Shown one piece after another: positions 18,489 to 28,309 of a DNA stretch of 64,000 bases. Origin of the DNA: Bog-473 sp963800725 (GTDB taxonomy: Bacteria > Actinomycetota > Acidimicrobiia > Acidimicrobiales > RAAP-2); contig CAWDCE010000017.1 in assembly GCA_963800725.1 (NCBI GenBank), positions 620,001-684,000 of the forward strand, in the 5' to 3' direction. The translations under genes were made by a program, and so were the position numbers. A model generated the notes under the pieces. The model made no database searches, was not told the origin of the DNA, and saw only the letters and a program-made list of their open reading frames with translations. The first letter of the stretch is position 1. Every line of letters starts with the position of its first letter.

Positions 18489-20666
18489 ATGAGTGGAAGC
18501 AAGGCACGACTCGGATCGCTTGACACCGTCAGGCACCACAAGGGCCCCGCGGCCTTCTTCTCGACCGACGACGAGCCCGGCGAGGTGTTCGGCGAAAACG
18601 TCTTCACCAAGGCCGTCATGCAACATCGCCTTCCCAAGCCCGTGTTCAAGTCCGTCATGGCCACCATCGAACACTCCAAGCCACTGGACCCGACCGTGGC
18701 CGATGTGGTGGCCGCGGCCATGAAGGACTGGGCCATGGAAAAGGGTGCGACGCACTATGCCCACGTCTTCTATCCCCTCACCCACCTGACCGCCGAGAAG
18801 CACGACAGCTTCTTCGAGCCCGACGGCGAAGGTGGGGCCATTGCCGAGTTCGCCGGCAAGACGCTGACGCAGGGCGAGCCCGATGCGTCGAGCTTCCCCA
18901 ATGGCGGACTGCGGGCGACGTTCGAGGCGCGGGGCTACACGGGATGGGATGTGACGAGCCCGGCCTACATCTTGGAGAACCCGAACGGGAATACCTTGTG
19001 CATCCCGACGGTCTTCGTTTCCATGACCGGTGAAGCCCTCGACAACAAGACGCCGTTGCTCCGCTCCCAGCAGGCCATGGCCCGCCAGGCCGAGCGGGTG
19101 CTTCACCTGTTCGGTCACCAAGATCCTGACGCGGTGGTGTCGTTCGCCGGTGCCGAACAGGAATACTTCCTCATCGACCGGAGCTTCTTTTTGACCCGGC
19201 CCGATCTCCTCAACGCCGGGCGTACCCTCTTTGGGGCCAAGCCACCCAAGGGCCAGGAATTCGACGATCACTACTTCGGGGCCATACCCGACCGCGTGCT
19301 CGCGTACATGATGGATTGCGAGCGTGAGCTCTTCAAGCTCGGCATCCCGGCCAAGACCCGCCACAACGAGGTGGCCCCCGGGCAATTCGAGCTGGCCCCG
19401 ATGTTCGAGCGCTCCAATGTGGCGGCCGACCACCAGCAACTGCTCATGACGACCTTGAAGAAGGTGGCCCACAAGCACGGCATGGAGTGCCTCTTCCACG
19501 AGAAGCCGTTTGCCGGGATCAACGGCTCGGGTAAGCACGTGAACTTCTCCCTCGGCAACTCGACCCAGGGCAACCTCTTGCTGCCCGGGGACACGCCCCA
19601 CGAGAACGCGCAGTTCCTGGTGTTTTGTGCCGCGGTCATCCGGTCGGTGCACAAGTACGGCGGCCTGTTGCGGGCATCGGTGGCCTCGGCGACCAACGAC
19701 CACCGCCTCGGGGCCAACGAGGCACCGCCGGCCATCATCTCGATCTTCCTCGGCGACCAGTTGGCCGACGTGTTCTCCCAGATCGCCGCCGGCGGGGCGA
19801 CATCGTCGAAGTCCAAGGGGTCGCTCGAGATCGGGGTCGACACGCTGCCGGTACTGCCGACCGATCCCGGCGACCGCAATCGCACCAGTCCCTTCGCCTT
19901 TACCGGGAACCGCTTCGAGTTCCGGGCACCCGGATCGTTGCAGTCGATCGCCGCACCGATGGTCACGATCAACACCATCCTGGCCGAGGCGCTCGATCAC
20001 CTCGCCACCGAACTCGAGGCCAAGGTGGCGTCGGGGACCGAGTTCAACGCGGCGGTGCAGTCGGTCCTCGAACAGATCATCAAGGACCACGGCGGCGTGG
20101 TCTTCAACGACGATGGCTATGCCGACGAATGGCAGGTCGAAGCGGCCGAGCGTGGGCTCCCCAATCTCAAGACGACCCTCGACGCACTGCCCGAACTCAT
20201 CACCGATGACTCGATGGACCTGTTCTCCAAGTACGGGGTCTTCAGCCATCGTGAAATGCACAGCCGCTTCGAGATCGCGCTTGAGCAGTACATCCTGTCC
20301 ATCGGGGTCGAAGCTGCGCTGACGCTCGAGATCGCCACCACCACCATCTTGCCGGCAGCCATCCGCTACCAGACCGAACTGGCGCTCAACGTCGCCAGCC
20401 TCAAGGACATTGGTTACGAGGCCGACACGTCGACGCTGGACTCGGTGTCGGCGTCGGTCACCGAGTTGCGCGCTGGCCTCGCCACGCTGCGCTCGGAAAT
20501 CTCGCACGACGACTTCGATTCCGAGGAGAAGCGGGCGGAGCAGGCGCAAAAGGGCCTGCTCCCGGCGATGGCCGCCGTGCGGGCCGCTGCCGACGCGCTC
20601 GAGACCATGGTCGCCGACGATCTGTGGCCGCTACCGACCTACCAAGAGATGCTCTTCATTCTCTAG
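18489..20666 (+). CDS. glnN: Glutamine synthetase, type III
   Basis: 725 aa, the size of GSIII (GlnN), far longer than GSI. It makes glutamine from glutamate, ammonia and ATP in the cytoplasm. The GSIII N-terminal extension is present (FGENVFTKAVMQHRLPKPVF), then the metal/glutamate site FAGAEQEYFLIDRSFF, RHNEVAPGQFELAP, the catalytic FAGINGSGKHVNFSLG and the ATP-site segment NRTSPFAFTGNRFEFRAPG. The C-terminal helical region ends LWPLPTYQEMLFIL. RBS TGGAG precedes ATG 18489. The gene overlaps the convergent glutaminase gene by 11 bases. Confidence 0.95.
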   Translation: MSGSKARLGSLDTVRHHKGPAAFFSTDDEPGEVFGENVFTKAVMQHRLPKPVFKSVMATIEHSKPLDPTVADVVAAAMKDWAMEKGATHYAHVFYPLTHLTAEKHDSFFEPDGEGGAIAEFAGKTLTQGEPDASSFPNGGLRATFEARGYTGWDVTSPAYILENPNGNTLCIPTVFVSMTGEALDNKTPLLRSQQAMARQAERVLHLFGHQDPDAVVSFAGAEQEYFLIDRSFFLTRPDLLNAGRTLFGAKPPKGQEFDDHYFGAIPDRVLAYMMDCERELFKLGIPAKTRHNEVAPGQFELAPMFERSNVAADHQQLLMTTLKKVAHKHGMECLFHEKPFAGINGSGKHVNFSLGNSTQGNLLLPGDTPHENAQFLVFCAAVIRSVHKYGGLLRASVASATNDHRLGANEAPPAIISIFLGDQLADVFSQIAAGGATSSKSKGSLEIGVDTLPVLPTDPGDRNRTSPFAFTGNRFEFRAPGSLQSIAAPMVTINTILAEALDHLATELEAKVASGTEFNAAVQSVLEQIIKDHGGVVFNDDGYADEWQVEAAERGLPNLKTTLDALPELITDDSMDLFSKYGVFSHREMHSRFEIALEQYILSIGVEAALTLEIATTTILPAAIRYQTELALNVASLKDIGYEADTSTLDSVSASVTELRAGLATLRSEISHDDFDSEEKRAEQAQKGLLPAMAAVRAAADALETMVADDLWPLPTYQEMLFIL

Positions 20667-21675
20667 CCTCGGGCGCGATGGGCGCCGACGTAAAGAGGTT
20701 CAGCCCGAGCGACTCGGAGAGATATTTGGTGATGCGCTGACCGCGCACGCTGTTGCCCGCCTCATCGAGAGGGGGTGAGTACGTACCGAGGCCGCCCTTG
20801 CCCGGGGCGATCGTCACGATGCCGCCGCTCACGCCGCTCTTTCCGGGGAGCCCGACGTCATAGAGCCAGTCGCCCGAGCGCTCGTAGAGTCCGGCCGTGG
20901 CCAGCACCGCCAGCACCCGGCGGCAATTACTGGCGTCGATGGCCCGTTCGCCGGTGAGCGGATTGACCCCGCCATCGGCCAACGTCGAACCCATCACGGC
21001 CAGATCCTGGGCGTTGACCAGCAGCGAGCACTGCCGGGTGTAGACGTCGGTGGCCAGATCGGGGTCGCAGTACATATGGCCGTACCCATCGAGCAGGTGG
21101 GCGATGCCCTTGTTGCGGAAATTGGTGGAGGCCTCGGATGCATAGACGTCCTCATCCATCCTGAGCCGACGTCCGGCGAAGCGCGAGAGTGCGCTCACGA
21201 TGCACTCGAACTTCTCATCCACGCTTGCACCGGGGACCAGGCTGGTGGTCGCCATCGCCCCGGCATTGACCATCGGGTTCATGGTGCGGTCGGTGTTGAG
21301 CTCAATGGCCATCACCGAATTGAACGGCAGCCCGGTGCTGTCGACCCCGAGCTTGGCTCTAGCGGTGTCGGGTCCGAGTATGTGGCAGACCAAGGCGAAG
21401 ACGAACAGCTTGGAGATGCTCTGGATCGAGAACTCCTGCTCGGTGTCGCCAATCGAAAAGACGCGCCCGCGTACCCCGGCGATGCAGACCCCGAACAGAT
21501 CGGGCGACGCCGATGCGAGCGCCGGGATGTAATCGGCGACCGCACCTTCGTCGAGGTTGCGGTAGCGCTCATAGCCCCGCAGGACGATGTCGAAGACCTC
21601 GGCGTCGGACGGCAGGCTGCCCGTCGAGACGTGCTCGACGTCGGGGCGGTCGTCCGCAGCGGTCACATCAGCCAT
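20656..21675 (-). CDS. glsA: Glutaminase A
   Basis: 339-aa serine-dependent beta-lactamase-fold glutaminase that hydrolyses glutamine to glutamate and ammonia. The active-site Ser-x-x-Lys is in FSIQSISKLFVFAL. The conserved downstream parts are FNSVMAIELNTDRTMNPMVNAGAM, SEASTNFRNKGIAHLL and GLPGKSGVSGGIVTIAPGKG. Its 3' end overlaps the 3' end of glutamine synthetase by 11 bases on the opposite strand, so the opposed glutamine-making and glutamine-breaking genes are tail-to-tail. No membrane or signal segment. Confidence 0.95.
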   Translation of the reverse strand: MADVTAADDRPDVEHVSTGSLPSDAEVFDIVLRGYERYRNLDEGAVADYIPALASASPDLFGVCIAGVRGRVFSIGDTEQEFSIQSISKLFVFALVCHILGPDTARAKLGVDSTGLPFNSVMAIELNTDRTMNPMVNAGAMATTSLVPGASVDEKFECIVSALSRFAGRRLRMDEDVYASEASTNFRNKGIAHLLDGYGHMYCDPDLATDVYTRQCSLLVNAQDLAVMGSTLADGGVNPLTGERAIDASNCRRVLAVLATAGLYERSGDWLYDVGLPGKSGVSGGIVTIAPGKGGLGTYSPPLDEAGNSVRGQRITKYLSESLGLNLFTSAPIAPEARE

Positions 21676-21977
21676 CGGATTCGAAAGGAGTGTCTCTGGG
21701 CACGACGCCTACGTTAGGGCCAACCAGCTGGCCCCTCGCTGCTCGTCGCGGTACCCACGCTCGGGAGATACCCCGAGTGCTTCGCACGTCGGGCTTAGGC
21801 TCTGCGCGATGTCATGGTTGAGTGGGCGCCTCGTGAATTGCCGACGGTGGGGTTCAACGCTGTTTGAGGGCTTCGGGGTCATTGTGGACCCGGGTCGCCG
21901 GGCGTGACGGACCAACGTCGCCGGGCTCAGCGTCGAAGGACCGTCATGATCTCGAGCGGCGGCGCGGTGGGGGCGAC
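21676..21977. other. Divergent intergenic region, glsA / antiporter
   Basis: 302 bases between two outward-facing genes. It must contain both promoters, but I see no clear operator, riboswitch or RNA gene. The antiporter RBS (GGTGGGGGCGAC) ends at the GTG start. Confidence 0.4.
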
Positions 21978-23273
21978 GTGAGCTTGGGGGACCTGGCGGT
22001 TGTGGCGGCGCTCATTGTCGGGTGGTCAGCCGTGTCGGCGCGGGCCGAGCGGATCGGGATCACCTCGCCCATGGTGTTCGCGCTGGCCGGGCTCGCCCTC
22101 GGTGGCGAACACGCTCTCCATATCACCTTGTCGGCCGCCACTATCAGGGGGACGGCCGAGCTGACCCTGGTCCTGGTCCTCTTCTCGGATGCCGCACGGG
22201 TGCGGCTGACGTCGCTGCGCCACGACATCGGTCTTCCCGGGCGCCTCCTCGGGATCGGGCTCCCACTCACCGTCGTGGCCGGCGCGTTGGTGGCGCATTG
22301 GATCTTCGGGGGGTTCGGGACGGCCATGGCCATCCTGGCCGGCGCCTGCCTCGCTCCGACCGACGCCGGGCTGGGGTCGGGAATAGTGACCAATCGATCG
22401 GTGCCCAGCCGTATCCGACGCCTCCTCAATGTCGAGAGTGGACTCAACGACGGCATTGTGGCCCCCGTGGTGTCGCTAGCCGTCGCGGTGCTCGCGGGGC
22501 AATCGAGCGACGCCAAGAGCTCATTTCTCCACGCCGTCCGCGAGATCGGCTTGGGTGCGGTAATCGGGATCGGGGCCGGATTGGCGGCCGGTTGGCTTCT
22601 GAGTATCGCGGTGCGCAAGGGGTGGTCCGATGTCGCAACTACCGCCATCGCCACACCGGCGGCCGCCCTCGGGACCTATGCCTTCGCCGTCGCGGTCGGC
22701 GCCAACGGATTCGTGGCGGCTTTTTTGGCCGGTCTGTTCTTCGGGGTGTTCCGCCATCGGGTCGGTCCCCGTTCCCTCGAGCTCACCGAAGATGCAGGGC
22801 AACTGCTCGCGTGCATGGTGTGGTTCGCGTTCGGTGCGGCCATGTTGTCGCCGTCGTTGTCGAGCCCTGATCTGTGGCGATGCCTCGCCTACGGCGTCTT
22901 GAGCCTGACCGTGTTGCGCATGGTCCCAGTGGCGCTGGCCCTGTGGCGGACCCACGTGGGGGGCCCCACGGTGGCGTTCGTCGGTTGGTTCGGTCCCCGC
23001 GGACTGGCCTCGGTGATCTTCGCGTTGTTGGCCTATGACGAGTTGGGCCATGAGGCCACCACGCTGCTCCACGTGGTGTCGGTCACCGTGGCGCTCAGCG
23101 TCGTGGCCCACGGACTCAGTGCCAACCCCCTCATCGCCCGCTATGGCGCCACCATGTCATTGCATCGACGCGACCACCCGGCCAATGCGCCGAGCGAAGT
23201 GCCCGATGCCCGGCGCTCCTTCGGCCATCTCGGGGGCAGCGGCCCGGTTGGTGGGGCGTCGGATTCGCCCTGA
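21978..23273 (+). CDS. CPA1-type cation:proton antiporter
   Basis: 431 aa with about 12 hydrophobic helices. MVFALAGLALGGEHALHITL and LAGACLAPTDAGLGSGIVTN carry the Thr-Asp/Asp-Ala unwound-helix motif of NhaP/KefB-like antiporters; NVESGLNDGIVAPVVSLAVA is the ND-type ion-binding motif. FVGWFGPRGLASVIFALL is typical of CPA1. Expected role is Na+(K+)/H+ exchange for pH and salt control. The GTG at 21978 is chosen because of the good RBS and the start of the first helix, over a longer reading with a low-complexity head. The next gene converges after 4 bases. Confidence 0.87.
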   Translation: MSLGDLAVVAALIVGWSAVSARAERIGITSPMVFALAGLALGGEHALHITLSAATIRGTAELTLVLVLFSDAARVRLTSLRHDIGLPGRLLGIGLPLTVVAGALVAHWIFGGFGTAMAILAGACLAPTDAGLGSGIVTNRSVPSRIRRLLNVESGLNDGIVAPVVSLAVAVLAGQSSDAKSSFLHAVREIGLGAVIGIGAGLAAGWLLSIAVRKGWSDVATTAIATPAAALGTYAFAVAVGANGFVAAFLAGLFFGVFRHRVGPRSLELTEDAGQLLACMVWFAFGAAMLSPSLSSPDLWRCLAYGVLSLTVLRMVPVALALWRTHVGGPTVAFVGWFGPRGLASVIFALLAYDELGHEATTLLHVVSVTVALSVVAHGLSANPLIARYGATMSLHRRDHPANAPSEVPDARRSFGHLGGSGPVGGASDSP

Positions 23274-23277
23274 GCGG

Positions 23278-23589
23278 CTATGGGGCAGGGGGTTCCCAGT
23301 CGATGGCGACGTCGGCGACTTCGTCACGGTGTGCTTCGAGCCACGTTCGCGCGAAGGGACACCAAGGCACCACCGTCATGTGGTTGGTCCGCCCAAACTC
23401 GATGGCACTGCGGACCAGTTGCCCGCCGAGCCCTCTGCCTCCGAGTGCCGCGGGAACCTCGGTGTGCACGAGGATCAGCCGCGAACCATTGCGGCGGTAG
23501 ACCAACTCGGCGGTGCCGTCCGCTTCTTCGAGGACAAATCGGCTGTGTTTCGAGTCGTGGACAATTGCCCCTGGCGCATCGCTGGTCAT
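23278..23589 (-). CDS. Small GNAT-type N-acetyltransferase (YidJ/Acetyltransf_CG family)
   Basis: 103 aa of the compact GNAT subfamily. SRFVLEEADGTAELVYRRNG leads to LVHTEVPAALGGRGLGGQLV, where the Q/RxxGxG acetyl-CoA loop is GGRGLGG, and ends VVPWCPFARTWLEAHRD, with the conserved Cys-Pro-Phe. The substrate is unknown. Full length for this subfamily. Confidence 0.87.
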   Translation of the reverse strand: MTSDAPGAIVHDSKHSRFVLEEADGTAELVYRRNGSRLILVHTEVPAALGGRGLGGQLVRSAIEFGRTNHMTVVPWCPFARTWLEAHRDEVADVAIDWEPPAP

Positions 23590-23740
23590 AGTCGCCCTCC
23601 ACTTGGTGACCTCGATCGCACTCTAAAGGGCCGCCGAGTACGTGGGCACGTGGTCGCCCCGTGCACCTCGGTGAGGGGGCGTGGAGGCCCGCATGCCAAA
23701 ATGAGGGCCACGGCGTCGAGGGAATGCGAGAAACCGATCT

Positions 23741-25183
23741 ATGCCGCCTGAACGATCATTCGCCTCCGAATGGAGGAGGCAGCGCCTCAGCGTCGAGGAC
23801 CGCCGCGCCCACGGTAAGGCGGCTCGAGAGTCGTCGCCGAGGTCGGGTCACGCGGCGTTCGTCGCCGCACCCGACCGCGTGGATCCCGTGGCCCGGCTCG
23901 AAGCCCAAGGGGCCAACCGGGTACCCGAACTCATCCCGATCCGCTACGGCCGCATGCTCGAATCCCCCTTCACCTTCTATCGCGGCGCGGCCGCCATCAT
24001 GGCGGCCGACCTGGCCACAACGCCCCGGTCGGGGGTGACCGTCCAGCTGTGCGGGGATGCCCATCTGTCGAACTTCGGGGTCTTTGGGACGCCCGAGCGC
24101 AAGATGATTTTCGACATCAACGACTTCGACGAAACGCTGCCTGGACCTTGGGAGTGGGACGTAAAACGAATGGCGGTGAGCTTTGAGCTGCTGGGGCGTC
24201 ACCGCGGATTCGCTTCGTCGCAACGGCGGGCCATTGTCATGGAGGGCGTGCGGTCCTATCGCGAGCGTCTGAGCCTCGTCGCGAAAATGGGCACACTCGA
24301 AGCCTGGTCGGATCATCTCGAGGCGGGCGAACTCGTTGACCGGTTCGTCGCCGAGGCCAGACAGGGTCGCCTCAAGAAGAAGGAGGCCCGCCAAGCCGAG
24401 CGCATGGTGGCCAAGGCCAGGACGAGAGACAGCGTGCGCGTCATGACCCGTCGAACCGGGAGGATCGATGACGAGATGCGCTTCGTGGCCGACCCACCCC
24501 TCATCGTGCCCATCGAGGACCTGGTCGAGGCGGATTCAGAGTGGGAGCATGCCGATGTCTTGATCAAAGAGCTGCTGTCGCAGTACCGGCGCACCTTGGG
24601 CGTCGAACACCATCCACTCGAGGAGTTCCGCTATCTCCATGCCGCCCGCAAGGTTGTCGGCGTCGGCAGCGTCGGCACGCGGTGCTACATCCTCTTGCTG
24701 ATCGGACGGGATGAATCCGACCCTTTGATCCTCCAGGTCAAAGAAGCAACGGCTTCGGTGCTCGAGGGCTTCGCGCGGCGCAGTGAGTACGACCACCATG
24801 GCCAGCGGGTCGTGGCCGGCCAGCGCCTCATGCAGGGGGCGACCGACGTGTTCTTGGGATGGCAACGGATCAAGGGGATCGATGGGCAGGACCGCGACTA
24901 CTACGTCCGCCAGCTCCATGACTGGAAGGGCAGCGCCGACGTCGAGGGGATGCTCGCCTCGGGCGCCACGCTCTATTCACGCATATGCGGCGAGACCCTG
25001 GCCCGGGCGCACGGACGATGGGGCGATCGGGTGGCATTGGCGTCGTATCTCGGTAAGGGCGACACGTTCGACCGGGCCATTGCAGAGTTTTCCGTGGCCT
25101 ATGCCGATCAGAACGAACGTGATTTCCGCGAACTCGAACGAGCGGTGAAGCTCGGACGGGTTCCGGCACAATTGGGGGTGTGA
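23741..25183 (+). CDS. DUF2252 family protein, copy 2
   Basis: 480 aa, a clear paralogue of the protein at 15794-17275. The same core is present: VPELIPIRYGRMLESPFTFY, CGDAHLSNFGVFGTPERK, DINDFDETLPGPWEWDVKR, HAARKVVGVGSVGTRCYILL and LHDWKGSADVEG. The two copies are 6.5 kb apart in the same direction, differ mainly in the N-terminal tail and the middle coiled region, and keep the putative catalytic loop. No function is established for the family. Confidence 0.88.
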   Translation: MPPERSFASEWRRQRLSVEDRRAHGKAARESSPRSGHAAFVAAPDRVDPVARLEAQGANRVPELIPIRYGRMLESPFTFYRGAAAIMAADLATTPRSGVTVQLCGDAHLSNFGVFGTPERKMIFDINDFDETLPGPWEWDVKRMAVSFELLGRHRGFASSQRRAIVMEGVRSYRERLSLVAKMGTLEAWSDHLEAGELVDRFVAEARQGRLKKKEARQAERMVAKARTRDSVRVMTRRTGRIDDEMRFVADPPLIVPIEDLVEADSEWEHADVLIKELLSQYRRTLGVEHHPLEEFRYLHAARKVVGVGSVGTRCYILLLIGRDESDPLILQVKEATASVLEGFARRSEYDHHGQRVVAGQRLMQGATDVFLGWQRIKGIDGQDRDYYVRQLHDWKGSADVEGMLASGATLYSRICGETLARAHGRWGDRVALASYLGKGDTFDRAIAEFSVAYADQNERDFRELERAVKLGRVPAQLGV

Positions 25184-25212
25184 GGGCGGGTGACCGGCGC
25201 GGCCGGTCGCCC

Positions 25213-25687
25213 TCAGCCAGGTCCTTTGGTCACGATCACGCTGCACGGCGCGTGACGGATGACCTGATCCGACACCGAACCGAGCAGGGCGCGTGTGACG
25301 CCGCCTCGACCCCGGGTCCCGATCACGATGGCCGCGGCGCCGATCTCGCCCGCCAGCGCGGCAGATTTGGGTACCAGCGTCGCCCCACAAGATTGAGGTC
25401 TTCGCCGATTCGATGGCCAGTTGGCGCGTCGCCTCGGCCACGATCTTGTGTCCGTCGGTGGTCGCGGCATCGATGAAGGCGTCGTACTGGCTTCCCGACA
25501 TCGCCGGCCCCGCGTGCCCCGATCCGGTCACCACATCGGCCTCGGGGGCCGACAGCACGGTCACCACCACGAGGTCGCGATCACGCCCGACGAGCTCGAG
25601 GCCGGCGGCCAGCGCAGCCAGCGCGTGGGCCGAGCCGTCGGTACACAACACGACCGGGCCAAGTGCCGACGACGCTTCGTTGGTCAT
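25213..25687 (-). CDS. Universal stress protein (UspA fold, one frameshift)
   Basis: About 157 aa when joined. The start is LGPVVLCTDGSAHALAAL (beta1 and Asp of the ATP-binding fold). The end is AAAIVIGTRGRGGVTRALLG then SVSDQVIRHAPCSVIV, the Gly-2x-Gly-9x-Gly-Ser/Thr ATP-binding motif. The break is at the C-run 25383-25386. It lies apart from the USP-rich island at 45-62 kb and converges on the DUF2252 gene. ATP-binding type by motif; its role is inferred from family only. Confidence 0.86.
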
Positions 25688-25853
25688 GATGCGCCGTGAG
25701 GCGTCGGGAACGGGCCACCGTCCGATGCGGTGCGCGGTGTCGCCATGATGCTCAAGTATCGCTTCGGAGGTGAGACGCCGCCAGCGTCAGCACAAGAACC
25801 GTGGGCAGACACCCGGTGGGGGGTAGCATCTCGAGGTGGTCGGGAGTTGCTCG

Positions 25854-27582
25854 GTGGACCCGACGTCACACCGCCGATCTGTCGCGGTCCCGACCCTCGT
25901 GGCGCTGTTTTCGCTCGTCGCGGCAACGCTTGGATTCGCGTCGGTCTCAGATGCGGCCAACCCGTCCGCGTCGGCGACCAACCGCCAGTACAGCTCGGCG
26001 GCCCAGATCGCCGCCCTTGGGTCTCAGCAGAGCGGGTCAACCAGGTCCTCGGGAGTCTCCATCGTCTCTGGCAGCTTGCGGGCTCCGGGCGGACCGTTCC
26101 TCTACGACAGCTACGGACGGGTCATCCTCCTCCACGGCGTCAACGCGGTGTACAAGTTGGCGCCCTACGAGCTCTACCCCGACCCGGGCCAACCGTGGAG
26201 TTTCACCGCGGCCGACGCCCGGCGCATCGCGGGACTCGGATTCAATGTGGTGCGACTCGGAATCTTGTGGCAGGGCATCGAACCCGGGACTGGTTCGGTC
26301 AACGACCCGGCAACGTGTGCCGCCGGGCCCCCCGGTCCATCGACCGAATTCAATAAGGCAACAGCGGACGCTTACCTGGCCAACATCAAAAAGACCGTTG
26401 ATCTCCTTGGCCGCTATCACGTGTACTCCCTCCTCGATATGCATCAAGACGTCTATAACCAGGCGTTTCGTGGTGAGGGCGCCCCTTCGTGGGCGGTCTG
26501 CACCGACGGTGTCCCGATCGTGGCCTTAGGTGGGCGGTGGTCCGACAACTACGCAAGCCCCACCTTGCACACGGCCGAGGAACACTTCTGGCTCAATGAC
26601 GTCGTTGGCAACCTGCAGGGCCAGTACGACCTGTCATGGTCGACCGTGGCCGGATATTTCTCCGACAATCCGTGGGTGGTCGGCTACGACCCGTACAACG
26701 AACCGTATGAACCCCTCTTGACCCTCGACGCCACCGAGGCCTTCGCCATCCAACTCGAGTGCTTCTATACCGGTACGGCGCACCCGGGCACTCTCTTGCA
26801 CGGCGAGGCGCCGACCTCGTGCCCAGCCGATGATCCGCCCGAAGGGGTGATCCCCTCGATTCAAAAGGCCGATCCTCACCACCTGATCTTCGTCGAGCCT
26901 GACAACTATTCGGTTGGGACCGACGGGCCGAGTCTTCTCGGCCCAATGAACTATCCCAATCTCGTCAACAACTTCCACGCGGTACTGCGGCGCGCGCAGC
27001 CCGGTGACCGGCGACCCGACGGATCTCGATGGGTGTGCGAGTCAGGAACTTCGCAACATGGCCCGGCGCCAAGATGAGCGTGCGGCGATGACCACCAACG
27101 ACCAGCCAGGGGGACCGGCCTGGGTCATGACCGAGTTCGGCGCCACGGCCAGCGTGCCCCTGCTCGATGAACTCACCTCGTTCACCGACGGGCTCGATCT
27201 CGGTTGGATGTATTGGAGCTGGAAGTACTACGACGACCCGACCGGAAGTTCCGACGAGGCGATAGTGCAGGCGGACGGATCACTCGCACCCACCGCGTCG
27301 GTCCTGTCCCGACCGTATCCCGAAGCGGTCGCGGGTACGCCGATCTCGAACTGGTTCGAGGTGATCAATCGCGACTTCCAGTTCGTCTACGCACCATCGA
27401 CCACGGTCAAGGCCCCGACGCTCCTTTACGTGCCGGGCTATCAGTACTCGAGCGGTTACTGCACCTCGGTGACTGGAGGCCGTGTCGTGTCGGCACCCGG
27501 CACTTCACATCTCTTGGTCACGGCCAATCGCGCTGCGCTGCGGGTCACGGTGTCCTTGAAGGCCGGGAACTGCCCAAGCTGA
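25854..27582 (+). CDS. Secreted GH5 glycoside hydrolase, endoglycoceramidase-like (one frameshift)
   Basis: About 575 aa when joined. A signal peptide (TLVALFSLVAATLGFASV) precedes a GH5 TIM barrel: GRVILLHGVNAVYKLAPYEL, GFNVVRLGILWQGIEP, YSLLDMHQDVYNQAF. The acid/base glutamate is in GYDPYNEPYEP and the nucleophile glutamate in WVMTEFGATASV. A C-terminal beta domain follows. The HAYCG/ARSP segment and overall plan resemble endoglycosylceramidases that free the glycan from glycosphingolipids. One extra G at 26981-26982 breaks the frame at NFHA-YCGAR. GTG at 25854 has an RBS (CGGGAG); GTG 25836 is an alternative. Confidence 0.85.
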
Positions 27583-27634
27583 GACCACCGAAGATGACCG
27601 GCATCCCCGCGCGGTGACGGGGGACTCGGTCGTC

Positions 27635-28255
27635 TTAGACGCCAAGTTGGGCGGTGCGGACGGCTTCGATGAGTCCGTCATCTCCGACGAGGTCGACCAA
27701 GGCGGCCCGTTGTCGACCGGCGGAGAACATGGTCAGTTCGCCCGGTTCCACGGTGAGGACGACCTCGGGTCCGGTCCCGCCCTGCTTGGTCTCTCGACCA
27801 GGCGACTGCACGATGATCGTGGCGGGGACCGCCTTGACCAGCGCCCCGGGGCCGAAACGACTCCACAGCGCGTCGGCCAGGGCGCTCGAGATTTCGCGTG
27901 GCTCCCACCCGCTCTGGGCGCGCCGCACATCTTCGTGATGAATGAAGAACTCGACGGTGTTCATGGCCGCGTCGAAGGGACCGAGGAGTCGGGGGGGCCC
28001 GCTGCGGACCTTCGCCACCAACTGCTCCCACGACGTCCGGTCTCGTTCGGCCCTGCGCACCTTCTCGGTGTAGCCGGACAAGGGTGCCCAGACGAGCCCG
28101 GGTCCGCTGTCGGGTCGGCGCTCGCGCACCACCAAATGGGCGGCCAGATCCGCCGTGTTCCAGCCTTCGCACAAGGTGGGGGCCCCGGGGCCCACTTCAT
28201 CGAAGAGGTCGCACAGCTCCGCACGTTCGGCCTGGGCCAAGGTGGCGGGTGACAT
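27635..28255 (-). CDS. TIGR03085-type mycothiol-dependent/DinB-fold protein
   Basis: 206 aa of the TIGR03085 family in the DinB/maleylpyruvate-isomerase superfamily. The start is LAQAERAELCDLFDEVGPG, then the metal histidine motif TADLAAHLVVRERRPDSGPG. A second histidine is in MNTVEFFIHHEDVRRAQ. These proteins bind a divalent metal with a His triad and are thought to use mycothiol or related thiols. A DUF664 DinB relative lies 54 bases upstream in the same direction. Confidence 0.83.
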   Translation of the reverse strand: MSPATLAQAERAELCDLFDEVGPGAPTLCEGWNTADLAAHLVVRERRPDSGPGLVWAPLSGYTEKVRRAERDRTSWEQLVAKVRSGPPRLLGPFDAAMNTVEFFIHHEDVRRAQSGWEPREISSALADALWSRFGPGALVKAVPATIIVQSPGRETKQGGTGPEVVLTVEPGELTMFSAGRQRAALVDLVGDDGLIEAVRTAQLGV

Positions 28256-28309
28256 GAGAGCATCCTAAGGACCCGGTGAGGCCGATCAGCCGCCCCGGAG
28301 CGCCGCCGA

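Noticed and set aside
18360..20549. A 729-codon open reading antisense to glutamine synthetase
   Set aside because: It mirrors a fully conserved gene and its translation is Gly/Arg/His-rich without motifs; such antisense readings are typical of high-GC codon use.
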